A stretch of 7,192 nt of DNA from Bacillota bacterium (lineage in GTDB: Bacteria > Bacillota > Syntrophomonadia > Syntrophomonadales > Syntrophomonadaceae). Below are positions 1 to 7,114 of the stretch, piece by piece (the stretch's first letter is position 1; each line of letters opens with the position of its first letter). The stretch spans positions 1 through 7,192 of the forward strand of contig JAEWZB010000033.1 of the NCBI GenBank assembly GCA_023395515.1, in the 5' to 3' direction. The position numbers and the translations under genes were made by a program. The notes under the pieces were generated by a model that was not told where the DNA came from, did no database searches, and was given only the letters and a program-made list of their open reading frames with translations.

Positions 1-110
1 CTATTATTGACTATTCTTACGATGGCCGGTATATAACGGATGGCAAAGGAAATACTTAGCGAATCAATGCTGCTTTTGAAAGGATTACCGGGGTTACTGC
101 CCAGGAATGT
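1..110 (+). pseudogene. 5' part of PAS-domain regulator, interrupted by in-frame TAG at 57-59
   Basis: Read in the same frame as the downstream activator, bases 3-56 encode IIDYSYDGRYITDGKGNT. A TAG stop follows at 57-59, and then RINAAFERITGVTAQECVG runs straight into the open frame that follows. Together these pieces are a typical PAS N-terminal half, in which families of this kind usually carry a leucine (or similar hydrophobic residue) where the TAG stands. A single TTG-to-TAG change would explain it. The frame is open at the left edge, so the true start lies outside the window. If this is a single-PAS regulator, probably only a few codons are missing. I therefore treat 1-110 as the detached beginning of the next gene rather than a separate gene. 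A sequencing error is a real alternative. Confidence 0.7.
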
Positions 111-1340
111 GTGGGACGTAATATGGCCGATTTAGTTAAAGAAGGATATTTTTCGCGTTCCGGTACTTTATTAGCATTGGAGAAAAAAACTTGTGTAACT
201 ATTCCCCTCCAGTCCAGAAATGGCAGAAAAGCTCTGGTCACCAGTACTCCTATTTTTAATAAAGAAAAAGAAATAGTTATGGTAGTTACTAATGTGCGTG
301 ATCTCTCCGATCTTAACCATCTGCAAGAAAAAGTGGAAAAATTAGAAGGTTTAAGTCGTGTATATCAAACCGAACTACATTCTTTAAAACTTACTGCTTC
401 CAAAGATTATGTTTTTCATTCTCCGAAAATGCAGGAATTAATGAAGTTGTTAACCCATGTGGCAGCCGTTGACTCCACCGTATTAATTCAGGGGGAATCT
501 GGGGTAGGCAAAGAAATAGCCGCCGAAATTTTACATAAATTCAGTCCCTGCAAGGATAACCCCTTTATTAAAATTAACTGTGGCGCTATTCCCCATAATC
601 TTTTAGAATCAGAACTTTTCGGCTATGACCCGGGGGCCTTTTCCGGAGCCAGCAAAACTGGAAAAGCTGGATTGCTGGAATTAGCTAACAATGGAACAGT
701 TTTTTTAGATGAGATAGGAGAATTGCCGGCCGATTTACAAGTTAAGCTTTTAAGGGTTCTGCAAGAAAGAACTATTATGCGTATTGGGGGTACCAAGGAA
801 ATTGCTATTAATGCCAGATTTATAGCCGGAACTAACCGTGACCTGAAAAAAATGGTCTTTAGCAAGCAATTCCGCAAAGATTTATTTTACCGGTTAAATG
901 TGGTTCCCGTAGTTGTTCCTCCTTTACGGGAAAGACGCGAGGATATACCGGTTTTATGCCGGCATTTTCTTAACCTATATAATAGAAAGTATAATTTTAA
1001 TAAACAAATATCTCCAGAACTGATCAAGCGTTTAGTCAAATATAATTGGCCCGGCAATGTACGCGAATTAGAAAACCTTATTGAAAGACTGGTAGTAACT
1101 ACCACATCTCCAGTTATAGAAGTTGATGATTTATCTTCCTGGTTAATGCCTATCGAAGAACCGTTTGATACAGAATTTGACCTGCCTAATTTAAATGCGG
1201 CTCTGGAAAAAACTGAACGCCATTTACTGGAAGTAGCTTTTAGCCGTTATAAGACTACTTATGACGTAGCCCATGTTTTAGGGATCAGCCAGTCCAGTGT
1301 AGTCCGTAAAGCCGGTAAATATGGATTAAATAAAGCTTAA
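111..1340 (+). CDS. Sigma-54-dependent transcriptional activator (PAS remnant, AAA+, Fis/TyrR-type HTH)
   Basis: This is a bacterial enhancer-binding protein that would use ATP hydrolysis to open sigma-54 RNA polymerase promoters. Numbered from GTG 111 (409 aa), residues 1-65 are the second half of a PAS domain and about 66-95 look like a coiled-coil linker. The AAA+ domain (about 100-330) has Walker A GESGVGKE (128-135), the sigma-54 contact loop as GAFSGA (175-180; consensus GAFTGA), Walker B GTVFLDE (195-201), arginine-finger region FRKDLFYRL (254-262) and sensor II WPGNVREL (313-320). A helix-turn-helix lies at about 370-406, ending SQSSVVRKAGKYGL, as in TyrR-like activators. The frame continues upstream to the left edge except for the TAG at 57-59. 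GTG 111 is only the first possible initiator after that stop and falls inside the PAS fold; AGGA at 103-106 is a poor Shine-Dalgarno, and ATG 123 is an alternative. The full gene very likely began upstream. With no phosphoreceiver domain, the PAS would be the ligand or redox sensor. The gene converges on the acyl-CoA operon, its probable but unproven target. Confidence 0.85.
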   Translation: MGRNMADLVKEGYFSRSGTLLALEKKTCVTIPLQSRNGRKALVTSTPIFNKEKEIVMVVTNVRDLSDLNHLQEKVEKLEGLSRVYQTELHSLKLTASKDYVFHSPKMQELMKLLTHVAAVDSTVLIQGESGVGKEIAAEILHKFSPCKDNPFIKINCGAIPHNLLESELFGYDPGAFSGASKTGKAGLLELANNGTVFLDEIGELPADLQVKLLRVLQERTIMRIGGTKEIAINARFIAGTNRDLKKMVFSKQFRKDLFYRLNVVPVVVPPLRERREDIPVLCRHFLNLYNRKYNFNKQISPELIKRLVKYNWPGNVRELENLIERLVVTTTSPVIEVDDLSSWLMPIEEPFDTEFDLPNLNAALEKTERHLLEVAFSRYKTTYDVAHVLGISQSSVVRKAGKYGLNKA

Positions 1341-1371
1341 TCTGCTTTTTCACTATACTTTACCATTAAAC

Positions 1372-1399
1372 AGGGGCTGTCCTTCTGGGAACAGCCCCT
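1372..1399. terminator. Bidirectional hairpin between convergent transcription units
   Basis: AGGGGCTGT (1372-1380) pairs perfectly with ACAGCCCCT (1391-1399), giving a 9-bp GC-rich stem with a 10-base loop. It lies 31 bases after the activator stop and 62 bases beyond the CoA-transferase stop on the other strand, so it can serve both units. The T-tract is weak on either side: on the minus strand only GTTTAAT follows, and on the plus strand there is no T-run. Termination may therefore be imperfect. Bases 1400-1461 show nothing else recognisable. Confidence 0.7.
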
Positions 1400-1461
1400 A
1401 ATAGAGTGGTAATTTAGGGAAAATTCATGGCTTGATATTTGCAGTATCCAAATTATATCGA

Positions 1462-2814
1462 TTATAGAGCAAGAATTCGATTACTCCTTCTCCAAATCTT
1501 CATGTTATCCGCTGCTTTTATCAGCTCATCCCTAAAGTCGGGATGGGCTATATCTATTAAGGCTTGCGCTCTTTCCCAAGTGCTTTTCCCTTTCAAATTA
1601 GCTATTCCATATTCAGTGACAATCATGTGAGCAGCAGTACGGGGTGTTGTTACAATGGCACCCAGGGTCAAAGTCGGTTTAATTCGGGATTCTGTTCCAT
1701 TTTTGCCTTCATAGGTTGAGGTCATACAAACAAAGCTTTGTCCATTTTTAGATTTATAGGCCCCCTCCACAAAATCAAGCTGCCCGCCGGTTCCGCTTAC
1801 ATGTCTGGTTCCTACACTTTCGGAACAGACTTGACCGAAAAGATCTACCTCTATACAGGCATTTATGGATACAAAATCATCAATACTGGCAATAATCACC
1901 GGGCTATTGGTGTAGTCAACCGAATAAGCTACCACTCCGGGATTATCATCAATAAAATCATATAACTTACGGCTGCCCATAGCGAAAGAAAATACCTGTT
2001 TGTATTTGTCCCTGCTTTTACGCGCACCGGAAATTTTTCCGGCCTCAGTTAATTTAAGATAAGCATCCACATACATTTCGGTATGAACCCCTAAATCTTT
2101 CAAATCAGATTCAGCAATCATATTGCCCATAGCATTAGGGATTCCGCCGATTCCCAGTTGCAGGCAGCAACCATTATAAAGACGGTTAATAATATGTTCG
2201 GCAATTTTCTTTTCACTTTCACTAGGCTGGGCTTCAGGAAGGCTGGGCAAATCCATATTATCAGATTCCACCACATAATCTACCTGGCTAATGTGAATTG
2301 CTTCCTGATTGCCGCCTAATACCCGGGGCATTTTATTATTAACCTCTAATAATATATAATCAGCTTTTTCTATGGCTGCCCAAGCTGACGGACATCCGCT
2401 TCCGAAGCTAAAATATCCGTGTTTATCCATAGGAGCAACGGTGGCCATAAAAACATTAGCCGCTACACAGTTATTTCTGGTCATAGTGGGGCATTCATGA
2501 AATTTCATAGGTATATAAGAGAGTAATTTCTGGTTATAGTATTTGCGGTCCAGACCGCCAAAATGCCAAGCATTCCAATAGAAATGCTCACCACTGGGAT
2601 CAGCCTCTAAGGTATAATGAGGCCAAACTCCAATATCACACCTGATATTGACATTAAATAACTCATCTTTCCTTTTAGCTAAAGCAGCATCTAATTCGTT
2701 AGCACCATTTATACCAAAGGCATGTTCTATCCAATCCCCGGATTTAACTACCTCCACGGCTTCATCAGCAGAGACTAGTTTCTTTTTATATTCTTCCAGC
2801 CAATGTTGATACAT
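1462..2814 (-). CDS. Acetyl-CoA hydrolase/transferase family CoA-transferase (butyryl-CoA:acetate or 4-hydroxybutyrate type)
   Basis: This 450-aa protein is of the acetyl-CoA hydrolase/transferase family (Cat1/AbfT/But type), which moves CoA between acyl groups through a glutamyl-CoA thioester. In this operon it most likely activates butyrate with acetyl-CoA, or runs in reverse to release butyrate. Visible motifs are GIGGIP (221-226), HTEMYVD with Glu246 as the candidate catalytic residue by analogy to the Glu of 4-hydroxybutyrate CoA-transferase, and SVGTRHVSGTGGQLDF (333-348), the glycine-rich segment typical of butyryl-CoA:acetate transferases. No signal peptide is seen, so it should be cytoplasmic. 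ATG 2814 is preceded by GGGAGGAG (2831-2824) with 9 bases of spacing. Another ATG at 2821 is out of frame and too close to that site. It is the last gene of the operon, 63 bases after the acyl-CoA dehydrogenase. Substrate preference (butyrate, 4-hydroxybutyrate, propionate) cannot be fixed from sequence alone. Confidence 0.88.
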   Translation of the reverse strand: MYQHWLEEYKKKLVSADEAVEVVKSGDWIEHAFGINGANELDAALAKRKDELFNVNIRCDIGVWPHYTLEADPSGEHFYWNAWHFGGLDRKYYNQKLLSYIPMKFHECPTMTRNNCVAANVFMATVAPMDKHGYFSFGSGCPSAWAAIEKADYILLEVNNKMPRVLGGNQEAIHISQVDYVVESDNMDLPSLPEAQPSESEKKIAEHIINRLYNGCCLQLGIGGIPNAMGNMIAESDLKDLGVHTEMYVDAYLKLTEAGKISGARKSRDKYKQVFSFAMGSRKLYDFIDDNPGVVAYSVDYTNSPVIIASIDDFVSINACIEVDLFGQVCSESVGTRHVSGTGGQLDFVEGAYKSKNGQSFVCMTSTYEGKNGTESRIKPTLTLGAIVTTPRTAAHMIVTEYGIANLKGKSTWERAQALIDIAHPDFRDELIKAADNMKIWRRSNRILAL

Positions 2815-2877
2815 TCTTCATAACTCCTCCCATCTTCAGAAAAAAGCTTTACATCATCACCTTTAACTAAATGTATT

Positions 2878-4044
2878 TTAGTATTCGTAATTAGAGGTTT
2901 CGCCCCGTTTAAGACAATTAGCAATAGTCAATCTTTGTATTTCATTAGTTCCTTCATATATTTGCGTAATTTTGGCATCACGCATCATTCTCTCTACGGG
3001 ATATTCCCTACTATAGCCATATCCACCTAAAACTTGTACAGCTTCTGTAGTTACTTCCATAGCCACATCACCAGCAAAACATTTGGCAAAAGCCCCTTGC
3101 ATTTGATAAGATAGCCCGGCATCTTCTCTCCATGCTACTTCGTAAACTAAGTTACGGGCAGCTTGAATTTTCATAGCCATATTGGCCAATTTAAATGAAA
3201 TAGCTTGGTTGGCAAAAATAGGTTTGCCAAATTGATGACGTTCTAAAGCAAAAGTTAAAGCATGGCGAAATGCACCTTCAGCAATACCTAAAGCTTGGGA
3301 AGCAATTCCCACCCGGCCGCCATTCAAAACATGCATAGTTTGTTTAAAGCCATCACCCACATTACCAATCAGGTTTTCGGATGGAACCCGGCAATTTTCA
3401 AATACTAATTCATAAGTTGCGGAAGAACGAATCCCTAATTTTTCTTCCTTTTTACCAAAAGTAAATCCAGGGGTACCTTTTTCCACTACAAAATAACTGC
3501 TATTGCCATGTTTTTGATCTTTATCACCAGTCCTGACTAAGATTACATAAATATCGGCGTAATAACCATTAGTTATAAATATCTTAGTTCCGTTAAGAAT
3601 AAAGTCATTACCATCCTTGACTGCAGTCATAGCCGTAGCTCCCACATCAGATCCGGCATTAGGTTCAGTTAGGCCTAAGGCTCCCAAACTTTCTCCCGAG
3701 GCCAGTCTAGGCAGCCATCTTTGCTTTTGTTCTTCATTGGCTAAGTGTAATATAGGCCAAGTACATAAAGAGGTATGAGCTGAAAGGGTAACTCCCATGG
3801 AAGCACAGTTTCGGGATATTTCCTCTACTGCCATAGCATAAACTAGAGCACCGGCATTAGTTCCCCCGTATTCTTCCGGTACGATTAAACCGGCCAGACC
3901 CAATTCGGCCATTTCCTTCCAGCAGTCTAAGTCGAATTCTTCTTTTTCATCCCTTTCTTTAGCTCCCGGTGCTACAATTGCATCTGAAAAGTTAGCAAAA
4001 GTGCGCTTAAACATTCTTTGTTCTTCATTAAGTCCAAAATTCAT
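2878..4044 (-). CDS. Short-chain acyl-CoA dehydrogenase (butyryl-CoA dehydrogenase)
   Basis: This is an FAD-dependent acyl-CoA dehydrogenase of 388 aa that would interconvert butyryl-CoA and crotonyl-CoA and exchange electrons with an electron-transfer flavoprotein. The first family signature GALGLTEPNAGSD lies at 121-133. The C-terminal signature runs from QVLGGYGYS to RDAKI (337-359), followed by IYEGTNEIQR, in which Glu364 is the expected catalytic base of the short/medium-chain class. The arrangement is N-terminal helical domain, middle beta domain, C-terminal helical domain, without insertions. It is slightly longer than typical clostridial Bcd because of a tail ending SNYEY. ATG 4044 follows GGGAGGGG (4061-4054) with 9 bases of spacing. 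It sits 31 bases after the thiolase stop. No etfB/etfA lies beside it, unlike the clostridial bcd-etfBA arrangement, so its electron partner must be encoded elsewhere. A C4 substrate is inferred from the operon; branched-chain or other short acyl-CoAs are possible. Confidence 0.92.
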   Translation of the reverse strand: MNFGLNEEQRMFKRTFANFSDAIVAPGAKERDEKEEFDLDCWKEMAELGLAGLIVPEEYGGTNAGALVYAMAVEEISRNCASMGVTLSAHTSLCTWPILHLANEEQKQRWLPRLASGESLGALGLTEPNAGSDVGATAMTAVKDGNDFILNGTKIFITNGYYADIYVILVRTGDKDQKHGNSSYFVVEKGTPGFTFGKKEEKLGIRSSATYELVFENCRVPSENLIGNVGDGFKQTMHVLNGGRVGIASQALGIAEGAFRHALTFALERHQFGKPIFANQAISFKLANMAMKIQAARNLVYEVAWREDAGLSYQMQGAFAKCFAGDVAMEVTTEAVQVLGGYGYSREYPVERMMRDAKITQIYEGTNEIQRLTIANCLKRGETSNYEY

Positions 4045-4075
4045 TATAAAATTCCCCTCCCGAAAATTTTAAATT

Positions 4076-5263
4076 TTAGTTGCAGCCTTCCACAATTAAT
4101 GCGGTTCCCATGCCACCACCGATACACAGGGTAGCCAGGCCATATTTCGAACCGCGTTTTTGCATTTCGTACAACAAGGTAACTAAAATCCGAGTGCCGG
4201 AAGCACCAATAGGATGCCCAATAGCTATAGCACCACCATTGACATTAACTTTTTCCATCTTATCTGCCCATCCTAAATCTCGTCCTACCGCTATAGACTG
4301 AGCAGCAAATGCTTCATTAGCCTCAACTAAGTCAATATCATCAATGGTCAGCCCGGCTTTTTCCAAAGCCTTCCGACTAGCCGGAACCGGGCCTAATCCC
4401 ATAACTTTAGGATCAACCCCACCCGAGGCATAGCTTACAACTTTAGCCATAGGCTTAATGCCTAGTTCATCTGCCTTTTCCTTAGACATTACGATTATGG
4501 CAGCAGCACTATCATTAATTCCTGAAGCATTACCCGCCGTTACACTTCCATCTTTTTTGAAAGCCGGCTTTAATTGTGCCATTTTCTCCACCGTAGTTCT
4601 GCGAGGATGCTCGTCAGTATCAAAGACGATGTCACCTTTTTTATTTTTAATGACTACCGGAACAATCTCATCTTTAAATTTTCCTGCTTCTATAGCTTGA
4701 AAGGCTCTTTCCTGACTTCTGAATCCAAATTCATCCTGTTCTTCTCTGGTAATACCATACGCTTCATTGATATTTTCCGCCGTAATGCCCATATGATAAT
4801 CATTAAACGCTTCCCACAATCCATCTTTAATCATCAAGTCGATTATACTGCCGTTATTCATACGGTACCCGTAACGAGCTTTGTCTAAAGCAAATGGTGC
4901 TGCACTCATATTTTCCATACCACCAGCCAGGATAATGTCAGCATCGCCAGCTTTAATAATCTGAGCCGCCAGACTTACAGCTCTCAAGCCCGAGCCACAT
5001 ACTTTATTAATGGTAAAAGCCGTTACTTCCTGGGGAATTCCGGCCTTTATCATAGCTTGCCGGGTAACATTTTGCCCCTGACCGGCTTGTAAGACACAGC
5101 CAAAAATCACTTCATCCAGCTGTTCTCCTTTAAGGCCTGCTCTTTTAAGGGCCTCTTCCATAGCTACTTTGCCTAGTTCCACCGACGGAATGTCCTTTAA
5201 CGTTCCCCCCAAAGTACCAACTGGTGTACGGCATGCACCAACTAAAACCACTTCTCTTGCCAT
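4076..5263 (-). CDS. Acetyl-CoA acetyltransferase (thiolase)
   Basis: A 395-aa biosynthetic-type thiolase catalysing reversible cleavage of acetoacetyl-CoA with CoA to two acetyl-CoA. The active-site residues are all visible: nucleophile Cys89 in NKVCGSG, NEAFA at 316-320, His350 in GHPIGASG, and Cys380 in CIGGGMG. Length matches bacterial acetoacetyl-CoA thiolases. ATG 5263 is chosen because GGGAGGG (5277-5271) lies 7 bases upstream and the protein then begins MAREVVLVGACRTP, as the family does. A longer reading from TTG 5293 adds ten residues across the ribosome binding site and is unlikely. The gene is 38 bases after the 3-hydroxyacyl-CoA dehydrogenase and 31 bases before the acyl-CoA dehydrogenase, so all are probably cotranscribed. 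In butyrate oxidation it is the last step; in butyrate formation, the first. Confidence 0.95.
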   Translation of the reverse strand: MAREVVLVGACRTPVGTLGGTLKDIPSVELGKVAMEEALKRAGLKGEQLDEVIFGCVLQAGQGQNVTRQAMIKAGIPQEVTAFTINKVCGSGLRAVSLAAQIIKAGDADIILAGGMENMSAAPFALDKARYGYRMNNGSIIDLMIKDGLWEAFNDYHMGITAENINEAYGITREEQDEFGFRSQERAFQAIEAGKFKDEIVPVVIKNKKGDIVFDTDEHPRRTTVEKMAQLKPAFKKDGSVTAGNASGINDSAAAIIVMSKEKADELGIKPMAKVVSYASGGVDPKVMGLGPVPASRKALEKAGLTIDDIDLVEANEAFAAQSIAVGRDLGWADKMEKVNVNGGAIAIGHPIGASGTRILVTLLYEMQKRGSKYGLATLCIGGGMGTALIVEGCN

Positions 5264-5301
5264 TGCTATTCCCTCCCACAATATGAAATTCAAATTAATC
5301 C

Positions 5302-6153
5302 TTATTTATAATCGAAGAAACCTTTTCCGGTCTTTTTGCCTAAATGGCCTGCCCGCACCTTTTGCTTGAAAGCTAAAGCCGGACGATATTTGGAATCACC
5401 TAATTCATTCCAGAAGTATTCCATTATCATTAAGCACACATCAATTCCCACCAAATCAGCTAATGCTAACGGACCCATGGGCATATTGGCTCCTAATTTC
5501 ATAGCTTTATCAATCTGTTCTGCTGTAGCTACACCTTCATGATAGATAGTAGCAGCTTCATTAATGTAAGGTATAAGAATACGGTTAACTATGAAACCCG
5601 GAGATTCCTTAACCGGAACGGGTTCTTTACCAATGGCATGGCAAAAAACCATAAGCTTTTGGGTAGTTTCTGGCGAAGTTTCAGCACCAGGTATAATTTC
5701 AACCAGTTTCATGGCCGGTACCGGATTAAAGAAATGCACTCCTATTACCTTCTCTTTCCGGTTAGTAGCAGTTCCTATTTCAGTTATACTTAAAGCCGAG
5801 GTATTACTGGCCAAAATAGTCGAGGCCGGGCATATTTTGTCCAATTCTTTAAAAAGCTCCTGCTTAATTTTGATATTTTCTATAACCGCCTCAATTACAA
5901 GCTCACATTCCGCCAAAATTTTATTATCCGTACTGCTGGTAATAGCTTTTTTAAAATTCTCTGCCTGTTCTCCAGTAATTTTGTCCTTTGATTGGGCTTT
6001 ATCCCAATTCTTGAATATGTTGTTTAACCCCCGATTTACAAACCCCTCATCAATATCAACTAATATTACCTCAAATCCCGCCTCCACACATACCTGAGCA
6101 ATTCCTGCCCCCATAGTTCCTGCACCCATTACTCCCACTTTTTTAATATCCAA
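5302..6153 (-). CDS. hbd: 3-hydroxybutyryl-CoA dehydrogenase (TTG start)
   Basis: This 283-aa enzyme would oxidise 3-hydroxybutyryl-CoA to acetoacetyl-CoA with NAD(P)+. The N-terminal Rossmann fold has GAGTMG (10-15) and an acidic Asp33 at the end of beta-2, which favours NAD over NADP. Catalytic and substrate residues are Ser119 (SNTSA), His140 (GVHFFNP), Glu152 (LVEI) and Asn190 (FIVNR). Their spacing matches the human enzyme's Ser137, His158, Glu170 and Asn208. The C-terminal domain ends GLGKKTG-like as HLGKKTGKGFFDY. The start codon is TTG: GAGGGGG (6168-6162) lies 8 bases upstream, an in-frame TAA directly precedes it, and the next in-frame Met or Val would remove the first strand of the nucleotide fold. 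The gene follows crotonase by 45 bases and precedes thiolase by 38. Confidence 0.95.
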   Translation of the reverse strand: MDIKKVGVMGAGTMGAGIAQVCVEAGFEVILVDIDEGFVNRGLNNIFKNWDKAQSKDKITGEQAENFKKAITSSTDNKILAECELVIEAVIENIKIKQELFKELDKICPASTILASNTSALSITEIGTATNRKEKVIGVHFFNPVPAMKLVEIIPGAETSPETTQKLMVFCHAIGKEPVPVKESPGFIVNRILIPYINEAATIYHEGVATAEQIDKAMKLGANMPMGPLALADLVGIDVCLMIMEYFWNELGDSKYRPALAFKQKVRAGHLGKKTGKGFFDYK

Positions 6154-6168
6154 TTACTTAACCCCCTC
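6154..6168 (-). promoter_or_regulatory. Ribosome binding site fixing the TTG start of hbd
   Basis: GAGGGGG at 6168-6162 lies 8 bases before TTG 6153, an ideal Shine-Dalgarno distance. The codon just before TTG is TAA in frame, so no longer start is possible. Confidence 0.85.
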
Positions 6169-6198
6169 GTAACTAAATCACTTCTGTAATTAAGTTTA

Positions 6199-6978
6199 TT
6201 AAGTCCCGGTAAATTCAGCCTTACGCTTTTCTAAGAAAGCTGTCATTCCTTCTTTTTGATCTGCTGTAGCAAAACATAGCCCAAAGGCATGAGCCTCAAT
6301 GGCCATACCACGATCAATATCAGTTTGTAAGCCTTCATTAGCTGCGGATTTACATAGACGAATAGCAACCTGTCCGTTTTTAATTATTCTCTGGGCTATA
6401 TTCTTAGCCGTAGCTATTAAGTCTTCCGGCAAAGTGACATCATTGACTAATCCAATCCGCAGTGCTTCTGTAGCGTCAATAATATCTGTGGTATAAAGCA
6501 ATTGTTTAGCCATTCCCGGTCCAATAAGCCGGGTAAGCTGCTGGGTTCCTCCGAAACCGGGAGTAATGCCCAGACCCACTTCCGGTTGCCCGAATTTAGC
6601 CTTAGTAGAGGCAATACGAAAATCACAGCACATGGCTAATTCACATCCTCCGCCGAGAGCAAAGCCATTAACAGCAGCAATTACCGGTTTAGACATATTT
6701 TCAATGCCTAAAAAGGCCTTTTGCCCCAAAGCTCCAAATTTCCTAGCCTCGATAGCAGACAGGTTTTTCATATAGGCTATGTCTGCTCCAGCCACAAAAG
6801 CTTTGTCCCCACTTCCTGTAATTATCAAAACATTAACATCTTTATCTTCTTCAATTTCATTAGTTGCTTGGATTATCTCCAGCAGGGTATCCTTATTAAG
6901 AGCATTAAGGGCCGCGGGCCTATTAATGTAAAGTATGGCCATCCGATTTTCTTTCTCTATAATAAGATTTTGGTACAT
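6199..6978 (-). CDS. crt: Enoyl-CoA hydratase (crotonase)
   Basis: This crotonase-fold enzyme would hydrate crotonyl-CoA to 3-hydroxybutyryl-CoA. It has 259 aa from ATG 6978, the usual length for clostridial Crt. The oxyanion-hole segments are AGADIAYM (residues 64-71) and GFALGGG (105-111). The two catalytic glutamates are Glu113 in GCELAM and Glu133 in PEVGLG, 20 residues apart as in rat mitochondrial hydratase Glu144 and Glu164. Having both favours a hydratase over other crotonase-family reactions. A GTG at 6981 directly precedes the ATG and could add one residue. The ribosome site GGGGGG (6993-6988) is 6 bases from GTG and 9 from ATG, so both fit; I prefer ATG. It is the first gene of the five-gene operon, and its leader at 6982-7192 carries the presumed control region. 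Confidence 0.93.
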   Translation of the reverse strand: MYQNLIIEKENRMAILYINRPAALNALNKDTLLEIIQATNEIEEDKDVNVLIITGSGDKAFVAGADIAYMKNLSAIEARKFGALGQKAFLGIENMSKPVIAAVNGFALGGGCELAMCCDFRIASTKAKFGQPEVGLGITPGFGGTQQLTRLIGPGMAKQLLYTTDIIDATEALRIGLVNDVTLPEDLIATAKNIAQRIIKNGQVAIRLCKSAANEGLQTDIDRGMAIEAHAFGLCFATADQKEGMTAFLEKRKAEFTGT

Positions 6979-6995
6979 CACCTTTTTCCCCCCAG

Positions 6996-7058
6996 ATAAT
7001 TAATATGACTTGCGATTCTTACCCTCCCCCCTACATACACATGATTAAGATGACTTGC
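6996..7058 (-). repeat. Direct repeat pair in the operon leader (18 bases, 45-base period)
   Basis: The minus-strand sequence GCAAGTCATCTTAATCAT (7058-7041) recurs as GCAAGTCATATTAATTAT (7013-6996), 16 of 18 bases identical and exactly 45 bases apart. Each copy is followed within 2 to 9 bases by a run of six G (7031-7026 and 6993-6988); the second run is the crotonase ribosome site. The arrangement fits either tandem operator sites or a duplicated leader segment. Confidence 0.65.
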
Positions 7059-7114
7059 TGTCCTCCCTCTTGTAAAAGGCCTAAAAGCAATATAAAATAG
7101 GAAAATGAGTCTAC

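Noticed and set aside
57..59. Pyrrolysine or other programmed readthrough at the TAG
   Set aside because: The position is an ordinary hydrophobic PAS residue, one base from a leucine codon. No tRNA, synthetase or stem-loop signal is visible, so nonsense mutation or sequencing error is far simpler.
1439..1630. Small plus-strand open frame near the end of the CoA-transferase gene
   Set aside because: Most of it is antisense to the CoA-transferase C-terminus, and it has no ribosome site or recognisable product.
4062..4078. AT-rich near-palindrome (AAAATTTTAAATTTT) between thiolase and acyl-CoA dehydrogenase
   Set aside because: It is not a perfect dyad and is weak as a hairpin. It sits at the thiolase stop, and simple base composition explains it.
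4458..4888. Overlapping plus-strand open frames opposite the thiolase gene
   Set aside because: They are antisense to conserved thiolase codons, with low-complexity translations and no family signature.
5264..5293. Longer thiolase reading from TTG 5293
   Set aside because: The ten extra residues cover the Shine-Dalgarno GGGAGGG, and the protein from ATG 5263 already begins exactly as thiolases do.
5591..6097. 168-codon open frame on the plus strand opposite hbd
   Set aside because: It lies wholly antisense to a well-supported dehydrogenase gene, shows no recognisable domain and has no good ribosome site. It is a shadow frame.
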